This document shows positions 50,927 through 63,537 of a stretch of DNA of 64,000 bases, piece by piece. The first letter of the stretch is position 1. Every line of letters begins with the position of its first letter. The stretch is from assembly GCF_964030865.1 (NCBI RefSeq), contig NZ_OZ034984.1, positions 1 to 64,000 on the forward strand, written 5' to 3'. The notes beneath the pieces are model-generated. The model saw only the letters and a list, made by a program, of their open reading frames with translations, searched no databases and was not told where the DNA came from. Both the position numbers and the translations under genes were made by a program. The DNA comes from Spiroplasma endosymbiont of Dioctria linearis. GTDB taxonomy: Bacteria > Bacillota_I > Bacilli_A > Mycoplasmatales > Mycoplasmataceae.

Positions 50927-53521
50927 ATGAGTATAAAAGTTTATGCTCCCGTTGATTGTGAAGTTAGGCAAATTAAAAAGTGCTCTGATAATGCTTTTGC
51001 AAACAAGTTACTGGGAGATGGAATTTTAATAATTCCAAAAGATAATTTATTTTTCTCACCATTTTCTCAAGCCACAGTGAAAATGATATTTGATACCAAA
51101 CATGCATATGGATTTGAGGTTGAAGGATATAATGTTTTAATTCATTGTGGTTTAGATAGTATAAAACTAAATGGTAAGTACTTTGAAACTAATTTGGAAG
51201 TTAATCAAGAAGTTAATCTTGACACAAAAATATTTTCTGTAGAAATTAATAAACTAAGAAAACTAAATATCTCAAAGGAGACACCAATAGTTTTCGAAGA
51301 TCCAAATATTGTTATTCCAGTATTTGAAGAGAAAATTTATAAAAAAGGAGAACTTATTTGTGAAATAAATACAGAAAGCTTAGAAGTTAAAGAAGAAGAG
51401 AATCTAGATCCTTATGTATTTTTCGCAACAGATACTAAATATATCTCAGCAGCTCGTACAATTAATGAGTTTGTGGGAACTATGGAGAATTATACAAGTG
51501 TTTATAATTGTATGACTCGTTTACGTTTTAAAATTAAGGACAAAAGTAAAGTTGAAATAGAAAAACTAAAACAAAATAATAATGTTAAAGGCGTTATTTG
51601 AAATAATGATGAACTTCAAGTTATTATTGGTCAAGATGTATATAAGTTGAAAAATGCCTTTACTGAAATTAATCAATCAGCTGATGTAAATTTTGAATTG
51701 AAGAAAAAATTAAAATCTAAAAAATCTTGATTTTTGCAAATGCTAAGTGCCATTATTGCTATTACCATTAGAGTTCTACCTTTTTTAATTGGAGTAGGAT
51801 TATTACAAGCTATGGTTTCAATCTTGCAGCAAACTGGGTGAATGCCAAGTATTACATTTGATCCCTCAAGTGCAAATGAAGAGACTATTTACTTATTAAA
51901 TGCTCCAGTGATTTGAGCTATGTTATTTGTTATTGCTAGAACATCAATTGTAATGTTAGGAATATTATTTGCTTGAGCCGCATCAGATTATTTTAAACTC
52001 AGGCCAGTTATTGGGTTGGGGATTGCTGTTATTTTATGTTCACCATATTTATTTGTGACTGGTGGTCCAAATGGAATGGGGGAATATATTGTAATGTTTA
52101 GATTTTGAGATCAGCCAATTGATAAAACCAAACCTATTACTTTATTTTTAAATCAACTATCAGAGGTTCGTTTAAATGGTATGAATACTAAACCTTTTGT
52201 AATCCTGCCAGCGATTATTCTAGCTAAAAAATTAGACGACAGCATTTTAGAATGAATGCCTCCGTCATTAGAATTAATGGGGCGACCATTTTTAATATTT
52301 TTAATAACATTACCTGTAACCTTTTTAATTTTTAGTCCTCTTTGAAATATATTTGAATCCATTTTAGCAATATCAGTTTTCTATATTAAAGCATTGCCTT
52401 TTGGTTTAGGAATTGGCTTATATGTTGCTTCCTGACAGGTTGCCATTATTTTTGGACTGCATAATGTACTATCAATTGTACAATTTATTGATCATTTAGT
52501 TAATGGTGGACAGTCAGAAATTGGAGTGGCTGGGGGAATATCATTATTTGCACAGTTTGGAGCCTTAATAGCTGTTATATTAGTAACAAAAAATATTAAA
52601 CTGAGAAATCAAGGTTTAGGATTGATTTCTGCTGGTATTATTGGAATTACTGAGCCGATTTTATATCAAATTAACTTACCAAAACGACGACCTTTATATT
52701 CTGGATTAATAGCTGCTTTTGTCTTTGGAACATTATCAGGCATGCTAGGAGTAGCTCGTCGGGGTGGTTCTGGATTAGGAATCTTTGAATTAATTGGTTA
52801 TTTCTCTGAACCAATGCTTGGTGGTTATTCTGAAATTTCACCTTTAGCAAATGGTTTAATGTATACTGGGTGTTGTTTAGGGTCGTTTTTCTTAGCTGCT
52901 ATAATTTGCTACTTCTGATTTAGAGAAAGAAAAACAGAAAAAGTTTTAATAAAAGAGACTACTAAAGATTTAGTTAAATTAATTGCTTTACAAGAAGGTA
53001 AAGCCACTAAGGAAATTAAAGTAGAACTTAAAAAAATAAATAAATTATTAAATAAATTTAATAATAAAAATATAAAAGCATATGAGATAAAGATTCAAAA
53101 CTTAATTTTTATTAGAACAAAAATTGCTAAATTAATAAGTCAACAAGAAAAAACAAAAGAGAAAATCCTGTTATTAGGTAAAAAACTAATGGCAGATAAT
53201 AAAGTTGAACAAGCTAATAAATTAATTTTAAAGTATAAAAATTTTAATAAAAAATATGATGTATCAGAATGAAAAGAAAAATTAGAAATAGCTCAAAGGG
53301 AAATTAATTTTGAGGCTTTGGATAAATTAATTTCAAATAATTTATCAACTCTATTAGAAATACTAAATAAATTTGAAAAACAAATTGGTGCGGACAAAAT
53401 AAGTCACATAAAAAATAATTACTATAATGCTTTAAATGCCCTGCGTATTAACTATGAGTTAGATATTGAAAGAGATAACATTTTGGATTTTAAAAAAGAG
53501 TTTAGAAATTTAAGAGGATAG
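50927..53521 (+). CDS. bglP: PTS beta-glucoside transporter EIIABC with a C-terminal extension
   Basis: An 864-aa phosphotransferase permease. Order differs from Bacillus BglP (B-C-A): here the EIIA domain is first (residues 1-155; active histidine in IHCGLD, His73), then EIIB (about 170-250; active cysteine in NCMTRLRF, Cys195) and EIIC (about 258-660, with GGPNGMG, FGLHN and GITEPILYQINLPKRRP). After the last helix the frame continues for about 200 residues of lysine-rich, helical coiled-coil sequence. The start at 50927 after AGAGGGG was chosen; an upstream in-frame ATG lies in the terminator. TGA Trp codons throughout. It imports and phosphorylates beta-glucosides for the downstream kinase and glycosidases. 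Confidence 0.92.
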
Positions 53522-53524
53522 ACT

Positions 53525-54466
53525 ATGAAAAGATATACATTTGATATCGGAGGAATGGGAACAAAATTTATTTTATTTGAGAATAAAAATAAAATAAGTT
53601 CTAAAATTATTAAATATAAGGAAGAAAATAAACCAGATAATGAAATTATATTTCAAACAAAATTAATTACAGTAATCAAAGAAATTACAAAAATATTAGA
53701 TTTGGAAAAAGATGAGTTTGAATTAGCAATTCTAATTCCTGGAGTTGTAGACTCAGTCAAAAAACAAGTTCTAAGTAATTCAGCTATTTGTGATGTTGAT
53801 TTAAATTTGGCTAAAATTTTTTCTAAATATAAAAATTGTAAAAAACTTGTTATTGAAAATGATGCACGTGCAGCTTTGATTGGAGAGTATTACTATCGAA
53901 GCAACTCAAAAATAATGACTCAAATTCATCTAACAATTGGAACTGGACTAGGAGGAGCTTTGATTATAAATAATAGAGTTCATAAGGGAAACCTTCTTAG
54001 AGCTGGAGAATTTGGTAGAGGTTTTGCCAGTTTAGAAGTGGGCCAAGATCTTCCAATTGTAGCATTTGGGAGTCTTGGATCAGTATTATTTAGATATAAG
54101 ATGGCAATTAAGTCAGAAGAGTTTATTGATGGCGAAACAGCTTTTGCTATGTATGAAAAAAAAGACCCTATTATGATAACTTTGTTTGATAATTTAATTA
54201 CAGCGCTAGCTAAACTAATAATTAATCTTGATTACATTCTTGATTATGACCTAATTACTTTAGGGGGAGGAATTAGTAATAACAAAAAGTTCATTGATCT
54301 AATATTTGCTAAATTATTAGAAGCGGAAAGTTTTAATTATGAGGGAAGAATACTATACCCTGATTTAATGGTAAAAAATAAAGTAGAGGTTGCAAAATTA
54401 AAAAACGAAGCAGCTTGCTATGGTGGATTATATATATTAGAATACGGAGATAAAATTTATGAATAA
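53525..54466 (+). CDS. ROK-family sugar kinase
   Basis: A 313-aa ROK (repressor, ORF, kinase) protein: ATP loop DIGGMGTKFILFE, LILPGVVDS-like AILIPGVVDSV, IENDARAALIGEYYY, the substrate loop LTIGTGLGGALIINN, HKGNLLRAGEFGRG and the C-terminal LGGGIS. A zinc-binding CxCGxxGC motif is absent, as in BglK-like kinases. Position between the beta-glucoside PTS and two GH1 enzymes suggests it phosphorylates glucose or cellobiose-type sugars. It starts 3 bp after the PTS gene and its stop overlaps the first glycosidase by 8 bases. Confidence 0.9.
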   Translation: MKRYTFDIGGMGTKFILFENKNKISSKIIKYKEENKPDNEIIFQTKLITVIKEITKILDLEKDEFELAILIPGVVDSVKKQVLSNSAICDVDLNLAKIFSKYKNCKKLVIENDARAALIGEYYYRSNSKIMTQIHLTIGTGLGGALIINNRVHKGNLLRAGEFGRGFASLEVGQDLPIVAFGSLGSVLFRYKMAIKSEEFIDGETAFAMYEKKDPIMITLFDNLITALAKLIINLDYILDYDLITLGGGISNNKKFIDLIFAKLLEAESFNYEGRILYPDLMVKNKVEVAKLKNEAACYGGLYILEYGDKIYE

Positions 54467-55852
54467 AATTAAAAAAGATTTTTTATGGGGGGCATCCACA
54501 AGTGCTTATCAAGTAGAAGGTTCAATTTTTGAAGGTGGTAAAGTACCTTCTGTAATGGATGACATTCATAAGTCACCAGGATATTCAAAAGAGATTACTA
54601 ACTTTCATGATGCAACTGGTCATTATAAAAATTGAAATGAAGATGTAAAACTCTTTGCAGAAATGGGAATGAAGTCATATCGTTTCTCAATCTCATGACC
54701 TAGAATTATGAAAAATATTAATGGTGAAATAAATGAAGAAGGTATTAAGTTTTATGAGGATTTAATTAATGAATTAATTAAATATAAAATTGAGCCAATT
54801 GTAACAATATTTCACTTTGATTTTCCTAACTTTATTGATGAAGCAGGAGGATTAACTAGCAAGAGATTTGCAGATTTATTTGAAGATTATTGTAAGGTTT
54901 TATTTAAAGCTTACGGTAGCAAGATTAAATATTGATTAACAATTAATGAATTAAATATGTTTGCAATGGCTGCATCTGCAATTGGTTTAATGCCAAATGG
55001 GGAAAAAATTAATCGATGAGAGGTTATTCATATTCTAAATTTAGCCCAAGCTCGTGCTATAAATTTATGTCACAAAATATTGCCTAAGGCAAAAATAGGT
55101 CCAGCACCAAATATATCTTCAGTTTACTCAAACAGTTCAAAACCAATTGATTATACAGCAAAATTAAATATGGATATTGTTCGTAATTGAGTATATTTAG
55201 ATATTGTTTGCAAAGGATATTATAGTCCAGTATTTTTAGAGTTTATTAAAAAAATTAAAGAAGATTTTGTAATTGACCCAAAGGATATGGAAGTAATTAA
55301 ACAAGCTAAACCTGATTTTATTGCTTTTAATTATTATGCAACTATGACTGTAGAGATGCCTAAATCTAATGAGATAAATCAAGAAGCCAAAGATCAGCAA
55401 AATGGTTTTACAATACCTGGTTTCACTTCTTCTGTCAAAAATAAAAACCTTGAAAAAACTCAGTTTGGTTGAGAAATAGACCCTCAAGGTTTTAAAAATA
55501 CTTTACGTGAAGTATATGATAGATACAATCTTCCTATTATGATTACTGAAAATGGTTTAGGTGCCAAAGACATTTTAACTAAAGAGGGTGAGATTCATGA
55601 CACTTATCGTATAGAATATTACCAAAAACATATCTCAAAAATGTTGGAAGCAATTGATGAAGGCGTAGATATAATTGGTTATATGCCTTGAAGTGCTATT
55701 GATTTAATTTCAACTCATGAGGGAGTATCAAAACGTTATGGGTTTATTTATGTAAATCGTGACGAATTTGATTTAAAAGATATGAAACGTTATAAAAAAG
55801 ATAGTTTTTACTGATACAAAGAATTAATTAAAACAAATGGAGGTTCAATATA

Positions 55853-55853
<1 letters not shown>
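54459..55853 (+). CDS. GH1 family (6-phospho-)beta-glucosidase, first copy
   Basis: Glycoside hydrolase family 1, 464 aa: FLWGASTSAYQVEGS at the N-terminus, SYRFSISWPRI, acid/base glutamate in LTINELN and nucleophile in IMITENGLG. Trp residues are TGA, including KYWLTINE. It starts inside the end of the ROK kinase gene and its stop overlaps the start of the second GH1 gene (TAATG). Coupled to a PTS it should act on 6-phospho-beta-glucosides. Arginine codons are mostly CGT (9 of 12 by eye), unlike most genes here. Confidence 0.93.
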
Positions 55854-57304
<1,451 letters not shown>

Positions 57305-57307
<3 letters not shown>

Positions 57308-57350
57308 AAGAAAAGAGAATTACATTAATTTGTAATTCTCTTTTCTTTTA
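57305..57350. terminator. Long bidirectional terminator
   Basis: Perfect 20-bp inverted repeat (57305-57324 and 57331-57350; starts TAAAAGAAAAGAGAATTACA) with a 6-base loop, serving the glycosidase gene on plus and the HIT gene on minus. Confidence 0.92.
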
Positions 57351-57361
57351 ATTAATATATT

Positions 57362-57766
57362 TTAATCGACTATTTTATTGAAAATTTCATCAATACTAGT
57401 CAGATCTTCGGGTTTATTATTGATTTTAAAGCCATATCCTTGCTCTTTTACATATTTAGGTATAATATGCTCGTGATAGTGAAATACCATTTGAAAGGCC
57501 TCTGAGCCTTGATTGGAGACATAATTAATACCTTTTGAGTTTAACTTTTCTCTTAACATTTTAGCAACAATTTTTTTGGTTTTAGCAACTTCTTGCAAAT
57601 AAAGATCTTCTGTTTCTTCATAATTTTCAAAATGTTTTTTTGGAATAACTAAAGAATGACCATCACTATTTGGAAAAATATCAAGAAAGGCTAGGGTATA
57701 TTCATTTTCATAAAAAACCTTAGAGGCCATTTCCTTATTAACAATTTTACAAAAAATACAATCCAT
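57362..57766 (-). CDS. hit: HIT-family nucleotide hydrolase
   Basis: A 134-aa histidine-triad protein: N-terminal CIFCKIVNKEM (two cysteines), YTLAFLDIFPNSDGHSLVIPKKH and the triad HYHEHIIPKY near residue 100. HIT proteins hydrolyse adenosine phosphoramidates or similar nucleotides. The ATG at 57766 follows AGGAGTTAAAAT. It is a single gene, convergent with the glycosidase operon. Confidence 0.93.
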   Translation of the reverse strand: MDCIFCKIVNKEMASKVFYENEYTLAFLDIFPNSDGHSLVIPKKHFENYEETEDLYLQEVAKTKKIVAKMLREKLNSKGINYVSNQGSEAFQMVFHYHEHIIPKYVKEQGYGFKINNKPEDLTSIDEIFNKIVD

Positions 57767-57800
57767 ATTTTAACTCCTCGTTTCTTAAATATTTTATAAA

Positions 57801-57829
57801 AAAAATAAACCTAATGGGGGTTTATTTTT
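57801..57829 (-). terminator. Terminator of the lipoprotein operon
   Basis: Stem AAAAATAAACC / GGTTTATTTTT (11 bp) with loop TAATGGG. It lies just after the lipoprotein stop at 57834 on the minus strand, followed by a T run on that strand. Confidence 0.8.
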
Positions 57830-57833
57830 AATT

Positions 57834-59567
57834 TTATTCGTCTTTATCATCTTCACTTTTAATATATGTTCCAATTTTATCTCAAAGACCAGCATAATAA
57901 ACATCATCTTTATCCAAGTATTTTGAATATATGATTGTTTTAGCTAAATCACTTGAATTAGCATCTTTTGAAATTCCAAACATAATTTGATTTAATAAAG
58001 CTTCTTGTTTTTTTGCATCTGTTGCTAATTGAGCAACATCTTTTGAATGTAAAGTTGAGTTATTTTTATTATTTCATCTATCCTTATAAATAGTGTCATT
58101 TCCAATAGTGTTACTAAATTTTATAGCACTTTGTTCTTTATTATCTTTACCAACAATTTTATAAGTTGCTTCTTCACTATTAGATCCACCTAGTAATTCA
58201 ATCATATAGATTGGAAGAACAATTACTAAATCTGCATAGTTATTATTTTCTGCATCCATAGTTAAGAAGTTTTCTGAACTTGATTTTATAATACCAGGAC
58301 CATTATTTCATGATTTTACTTTAGCTTCGTAAGCTTTACCTGCAATTGGGCTTTCCCCAATTGCATTATCACCATCATAAATAGTTAAACCTTGATAACC
58401 TTGTAATCCAAAGTATGAGTCATAAGCAGTTTTATTATCATTAATAACAAGTGCATCATCTTTAAAGATATCTACAATTTCCTTTATTGATTTTCCTTCT
58501 TTTAAAGCACCACTGCTAGTATTTAAAATATCTTTTTTGGCATTAATTTTATTATTTATTTGATCTATTGCTTCTGCTTTAGTAACATCAAATTTTAAAG
58601 TTCAAACCATTTTAACATTTGATTTTCAATATTCATTAATTGAGGTTTCATTTAATGTTTGTGTTTTTGAAAACATTGCTGAAGAAGGGTTAATGAATGG
58701 TGCTTTTTTTTCTTCAATTGTTTTAATATTAAACATTGTTGATTTTAAGTAGGCATTTGTTAAAAGATTATCATTCATATCTTCTAACAATTTAGATTCA
58801 AAATAATCTTGAAATCTTAAATATAATGCAGATTTTGCACTAATATTTTCAAATTCATTTTTTTTATTTTTAACTCAAAACATTGATGAACCATTTTCTT
58901 GATATTCTTTTGTTAATTCTTCAATTGTAGGTAGTTTACTTTTACCTGTAATTGTACCATTATTTCCTTGTTCATTTGAGAATTTTCAAATGCTATCTTG
59001 AGCTTCACCAGTAGGTTTAGAATCAGAAATATAAATATATGGATTAGAACTATTAACTTCTACTTGTTCACCGCTCACAGAATTTACTTTTGTTTGATCA
59101 TTTTGAATGTTTAAATTATAATTATTTCTTATTGCTCAATAATCAAGTCTTGTTGTTCCAATTGATTTTGTATAATCTTCAAAAAGTTTATTTTCAGCAA
59201 TTGTTCTAGATTCAAGACTGTATTTAGTTTTAAATGATTCTTCAATTCCTTTATCTTTATCAGAAGTATAAAGTTCTTTAAAATCTAAACTTTTAAACAT
59301 AGTGTTTGTTGAATCAAAACTATATTGTAATGATAATAATTCATTTATCATGTTAACAATTACAGATTCAATTTCAGCATCTGTAAATAATGAACCAAAA
59401 TCAATGTTTGCAAGGTCTTTATTACCAGATATTTGTACTAATAATTTTTTAGCTAATTCTTTATTTAATTTTGGTTTAGTTATTCTTGCACTTGTACAAG
59501 CTACAACAAGAGAAGGGGTAGATACAGTTAATGAAACTGCACTAAGTATTCCTAATAATTTTTTCAT
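57834..59567 (-). CDS. Lipoprotein, 577 aa (downstream of the coupled pair)
   Basis: Starts MKKLLGILSAVSLTVSTPSLVVAC: signal peptide with lipobox V-V-A-C, so Cys24 would be lipidated and the protein anchored outside the membrane. The mature protein is polar, rich in Asn, Lys, Ser and Asp, ending with an acidic SEDDKDE. TGA codons encode several Trp. No family motif recognised. The ATG overlaps the stop of the upstream lipoprotein gene by one base (TAATG). Surface antigen or binding lipoprotein of Spiroplasma type is likely. Confidence 0.82.
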
Positions 59568-61861
59568 TATTTACTACCTCCTTTTTTGAAAGAAAGATAT
59601 GATGTTTCAATGTTTTTAATAATTGAATTATAATCAAAGACTACTGATTTTAAATTATTATTTAAAGTCATATCACCTGTAGTTTCTTCCTTTATTGTTG
59701 GTTTTCAGAATATTTCAATAGTTTTTGAAACAATTTTTTCTTTATATTCACTGTTATCTAAAAGTAATTTTGGATAACCACTTGCATCAGTTTTTGTTTT
59801 TATTTCATCAGTTCATTTTTCACTAGCTTCAATGAATAAGATAGCTGGATCAATTGCTGTTAAACTTTGTTTTGAATTAACTGCTGCATAGAATCAAGAT
59901 TGAGTTTTTTGAATAACTTCTTCTTCTTGACTTTTTTCTTCACTTATATTGAAAGTAATATAATTATTTATAAATTCTTCTTGACTAAATGATGAGTCAT
60001 TTTCTTTTTCTTTTTCTTTTACTTTTGAAATAGTTTTAAAATAATCAAATACTGATGTCATTCAATATGATGCAGAACCATCTGTTGAAGAAGATACTTG
60101 TGCTCAAGTTTTAACTTCTGACATGATATCAAAACTATATGCAGAACCTGTAATTCCTTTTAACATTGAAGAGTTTGTTAAATAATGTAAGTAGGGGTTA
60201 ACTACTGTTTTATTTAATTTCCCATATGTACCATCTTTACTTCTATTTGTTTGTAAAGCAGCTACTTTTTCAGTATCTTGTAAAGCATTATATTTTTTGA
60301 ATTCATTTAATTCTGCTAGTGTATCTTCATTAATCTTATTGTCTATAATTCCTTCTTGACGTTTACCTTCTTTTGAAGCTGAATTTTCAATTAAATATTT
60401 GTATCCGTCAATTTGAACTATGTGTAATCCAGTAGAATCTACATAATAAACTCTTCCTTGTTCTTTACTATATACATAGAATTTTTTACCGTCTTTTTTT
60501 TCTCTTGAAATTTCGTTAATTAAATTTTCTAATCTTTTTTCGCCTTCTGTTGGAACAAATTCTTTTCCATTTGCTTTAACATCATCACTTAGAATAAAGT
60601 CATAAACAACTGCTCTCATATCTTGAGTAAAATCTGTTGAGTTGCTTAAAGTCATAAGTTTATCGTAGTTTTTTACAGTTGCTTTTGGATGTTTATCTGT
60701 TTTTGCTTCAACCATTCATCTTCTTCAAGTATTAGTTGAGTTATCATTTGCTATTTGCTCTAGTAATTCATTAGTATTTTTTTCATCATTTCCATCTAAT
60801 GATTGGAAATCTGATACTGTAACTCCATCATCGAATTTTCCATTTTCAGAAAATGGAACCACAACTTCACTTATAGCAAGAGGGGCTTGAGTATTATAGA
60901 AACGATCTAAGAAAAATTTCTGTGAATTACTTAAGAAACCTGCTCTTGAGTTATTTGTATCACTTATTGTGAAGTTATTTAAATTAACTGGAGTATCATG
61001 TAAAATTGTCTCTTTTTCAATTTTGCTTACTTCTTTAGCAGCAGCAGCAATATCGGCATCACTTGATTCAGAAGTTAATTTAGTTTCTTCTCAATTACTT
61101 GTATCACTTTTTGTTGAATTTTTAATTTGAGCTATTTGATCTAAATCAGCTCTTAAATAACTTGCAATTATTGCATCGTTATCTTTATTGTCATTAATTA
61201 CTTTTTTAAGTGCGTTATATTTTTTAATAATATCATTTGAACTTATTCAAGTAACTCCTGTTTGATCAGTGTTAATTAAAACATCTAATAACGTTTTTGA
61301 AGCGTTATTATTTGTATCTGTTAACAGAAGATCTGCTTTGTATTTGTTTTCTAGGAAGTTTTTATCCATTGACTTGACATCATCTTGATAAACGCTGTAC
61401 TTATCTACAAGCATTTTATTTCATTCTTTTTCTCATTTTTTACCGTGTTCTTTTTTATATACATCTTTTTCATTAACTATTTGTCTATCAACAATTGAAA
61501 TAAGATTTGTTCATCTTTCTTTTAAAGTGTTTTTTAAATCATAGTTTGTATATAAGTTATCTTCATCTATTACAAATTCATTTTCTTCTGAATCTATATT
61601 AGCTAGAATAGATAAATTAATCATTTTCAATAGGTCTAAAGTAAGTTTTTCTCTATTTTTTGGACCATTTGATGAGTTAATTAATTTTCATAGAATATCA
61701 GTAGATGTAATTTTTGCTTTTCCATCTATTGATTGTAAAAATTGAATAAGAATTGAGTTTCCGTTTTCTTTAATGTCATAGTCAGTACCACAAGCAACAG
61801 CCATTGTTGCTGTTGTTGCTGTTAAGCTAACACTTCCTAACAGTGTTAATAATTTTTTCAC
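59567..61861 (-). CDS. Lipoprotein, 764 aa (upstream of the coupled pair)
   Basis: GTG start at 61861, chosen because AAGGAG lies six bases upstream and the product then begins MKKLLTLLGSVSLTATTATMAVAC: signal peptide with lipobox A-V-A-C. The large extracellular part (about 740 residues) is polar with helical charged stretches (EEKSQEEEVIQK, KVKEKEKENDSS). Trp residues are mostly TGA. It has no motif I recognise. It is likely a paralogue in style of the next lipoprotein, with similar organisation of N-terminus and a large outside domain, though little identity is obvious. The 162-bp space to sufC holds divergent promoters. Confidence 0.82.
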
Positions 61862-61973
61862 ACCATTCACTCCTTGGTTTGTATCAAAATAATTATAATG
61901 AAAAATAACATAAAATAACATTAAATTACAATTAAAAATAAAATATTTGTCATTTTGCTCTTTTAAAGTTCGC

Positions 61974-62002
61974 TTAACTTTTACTATAATAATAACTATA
62001 AT
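61974..62002 (+). promoter_or_regulatory. Possible promoter of the suf operon
   Basis: TATAAT boxes at 61985-61990 and 61997-62002; for the second, TTAACT at 61974-61979 stands 17 bp upstream. The -35 is weak and two overlapping -10 boxes leave the start uncertain. Confidence 0.4.
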
Positions 62003-62023
62003 AATAGAGCAAGGAGCTTAGAA

Positions 62024-62767
62024 ATGCATAAATTAGAAATTAAAGATCTATATGTAAATATAGAGGACAAAGAAATATTAAAGGGAATTAATTTAATAGT
62101 TAAATCAGGAGAAATTCATGCTTTAATGGGACCAAATGGTAATGGAAAATCAACTTTATTGATGGCAATTATGGGTCATCCAAAGTATGAAATCATATCA
62201 GGAGATATTTTAGTTGATGGTGAATCAATTTTAGAGATGGATGTTAATGAAAGAAGCAAAGCTGGTTTGTTCTTGGCAATGCAAAACCCTCAAACAATTC
62301 CAGGAGTTTCAAACTTAGAGTTTTTAAAATATATAGTAAATGCTCACAGTGATGAAAAGAAAAAATTACAAGAAATCTTTAAAGATATTAAACAAGGAGC
62401 AAAGGAATTAGACTTTGATTTAAATATGTTAAAAAGATTTGTTAATGATGGTTTTAGTGGTGGAGAGAAAAAGAAAAATGAAATTTTACAATTAAAAATG
62501 CTAAATCCAATTTTTAGCCTAATTGATGAAATTGATTCAGGATTAGATGTTGATGCTTTGGAAGTTGTTTCAAAAAACTTAAATCAAGTTGATTTATCAA
62601 GAAACGCAATGGTAATCGTTTCTCATTATGATAGATTCTTTAAAAAGGTAAAACCAACTCATGCTCACGTTATTATTGAGGGAAAAATAATAACAAGTGG
62701 GGGTAAAGAAATTGTTGAAAGAATTAATACAGAAGGTTATACATGAGTAAAGGAATTATCTAAATAA
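62024..62767 (+). CDS. sufC: Fe-S cluster assembly ATPase SufC
   Basis: ABC-type ATPase of the SUF Fe-S scaffold complex. Walker A is MGPNGNGKST (near residue 35), with the Q-loop FLAMQNPQTIPGVSNLEFL, the signature FSGGEKKKNEILQL and Walker B IFSLIDEIDSGLDVDAL. Length is 247 aa. TGA at 62744 is Trp (YTWVKELSK). The ATG follows AAGGAGCTTAGAA. The stop overlaps the sufD ATG (TAATG), indicating coupling. Confidence 0.96.
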
Positions 62768-63537
62768 TGACTAATTTAAAATTAAATGAATCATATATAG
62801 ATTTTAGAAACAAACTACCTAAAAGTTTTAATTTTGAAGATAATGAAAGCAAAATTATATTATTAGAGAATAAATTTGGAACAATTGATTTAAATATTAA
62901 AGAAAATGTTGAAATGAATATTATTGTCTTATTTTTACCTTCAAGTGAGGTAAGTCAAAAGGACTTTAATATAAATTTTAATTTAAGTAAGAACTCTTCA
63001 TTAAATTTAAAAATATCAAATATTGCAAATTATGATTGTAATGATAATTTTACTATTAACTTAAATGAAGAAAATACAGCAGTGGAATTTTATAATGCTA
63101 CAATAATAAATAAAAGTTTTAAGAAAAACTCAATTATAAACTCAGTACATAAAGCAAGAAACTCATATTCAAATATTAGAACCTATGAAGTGCTAAAAGA
63201 TACATCAAAAGGCTTTATTAGATGTATTAGTGATATTAAAAAGGGTTCAAATCAAGCAGAAGCACATCAGGAATTGAGATTATTGGTTCTAGATAAAAAG
63301 GCAAAAGCAGATTCTGACCCAGTTTTATTAATTGATGAAAATGATATTGTGGCAAGTCATGCTAATGCAATTGGTATGCTTGACCCTGATCAAGTATTTT
63401 ACTTGCTTTCAAGAGGTTTAAATGAAACTCAAGCACAAGAATTAATCATAAATGGGTATTTTGAACCAATATTTCAAGAAATTGAAGACGAAAAGCTACT
63501 AAAATACTTAAAAGAACAACTAAAGGGAATGATTTAA
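62767..63537 (+). CDS. sufD: Short SufD-type scaffold protein
   Basis: Fe-S assembly scaffold of the SufB/SufD family, here only 256 aa (usual about 430), with the conserved beta-helix and C-terminal block: KKGSNQAEAHQELRLLVLD, ADSDPVLLIDENDIVASHANAIGMLDPDQVFYLLSRGL and EAQ-type ETQAQELIINGYFEPI. The N-terminal part of larger homologues is missing. The core is intact, so it may be a truncated but functional form typical of Mollicutes. Starts in TAATG with sufC and overlaps the sufS start in the same way. Confidence 0.88.
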   Translation: MTNLKLNESYIDFRNKLPKSFNFEDNESKIILLENKFGTIDLNIKENVEMNIIVLFLPSSEVSQKDFNINFNLSKNSSLNLKISNIANYDCNDNFTINLNEENTAVEFYNATIINKSFKKNSIINSVHKARNSYSNIRTYEVLKDTSKGFIRCISDIKKGSNQAEAHQELRLLVLDKKAKADSDPVLLIDENDIVASHANAIGMLDPDQVFYLLSRGLNETQAQELIINGYFEPIFQEIEDEKLLKYLKEQLKGMI

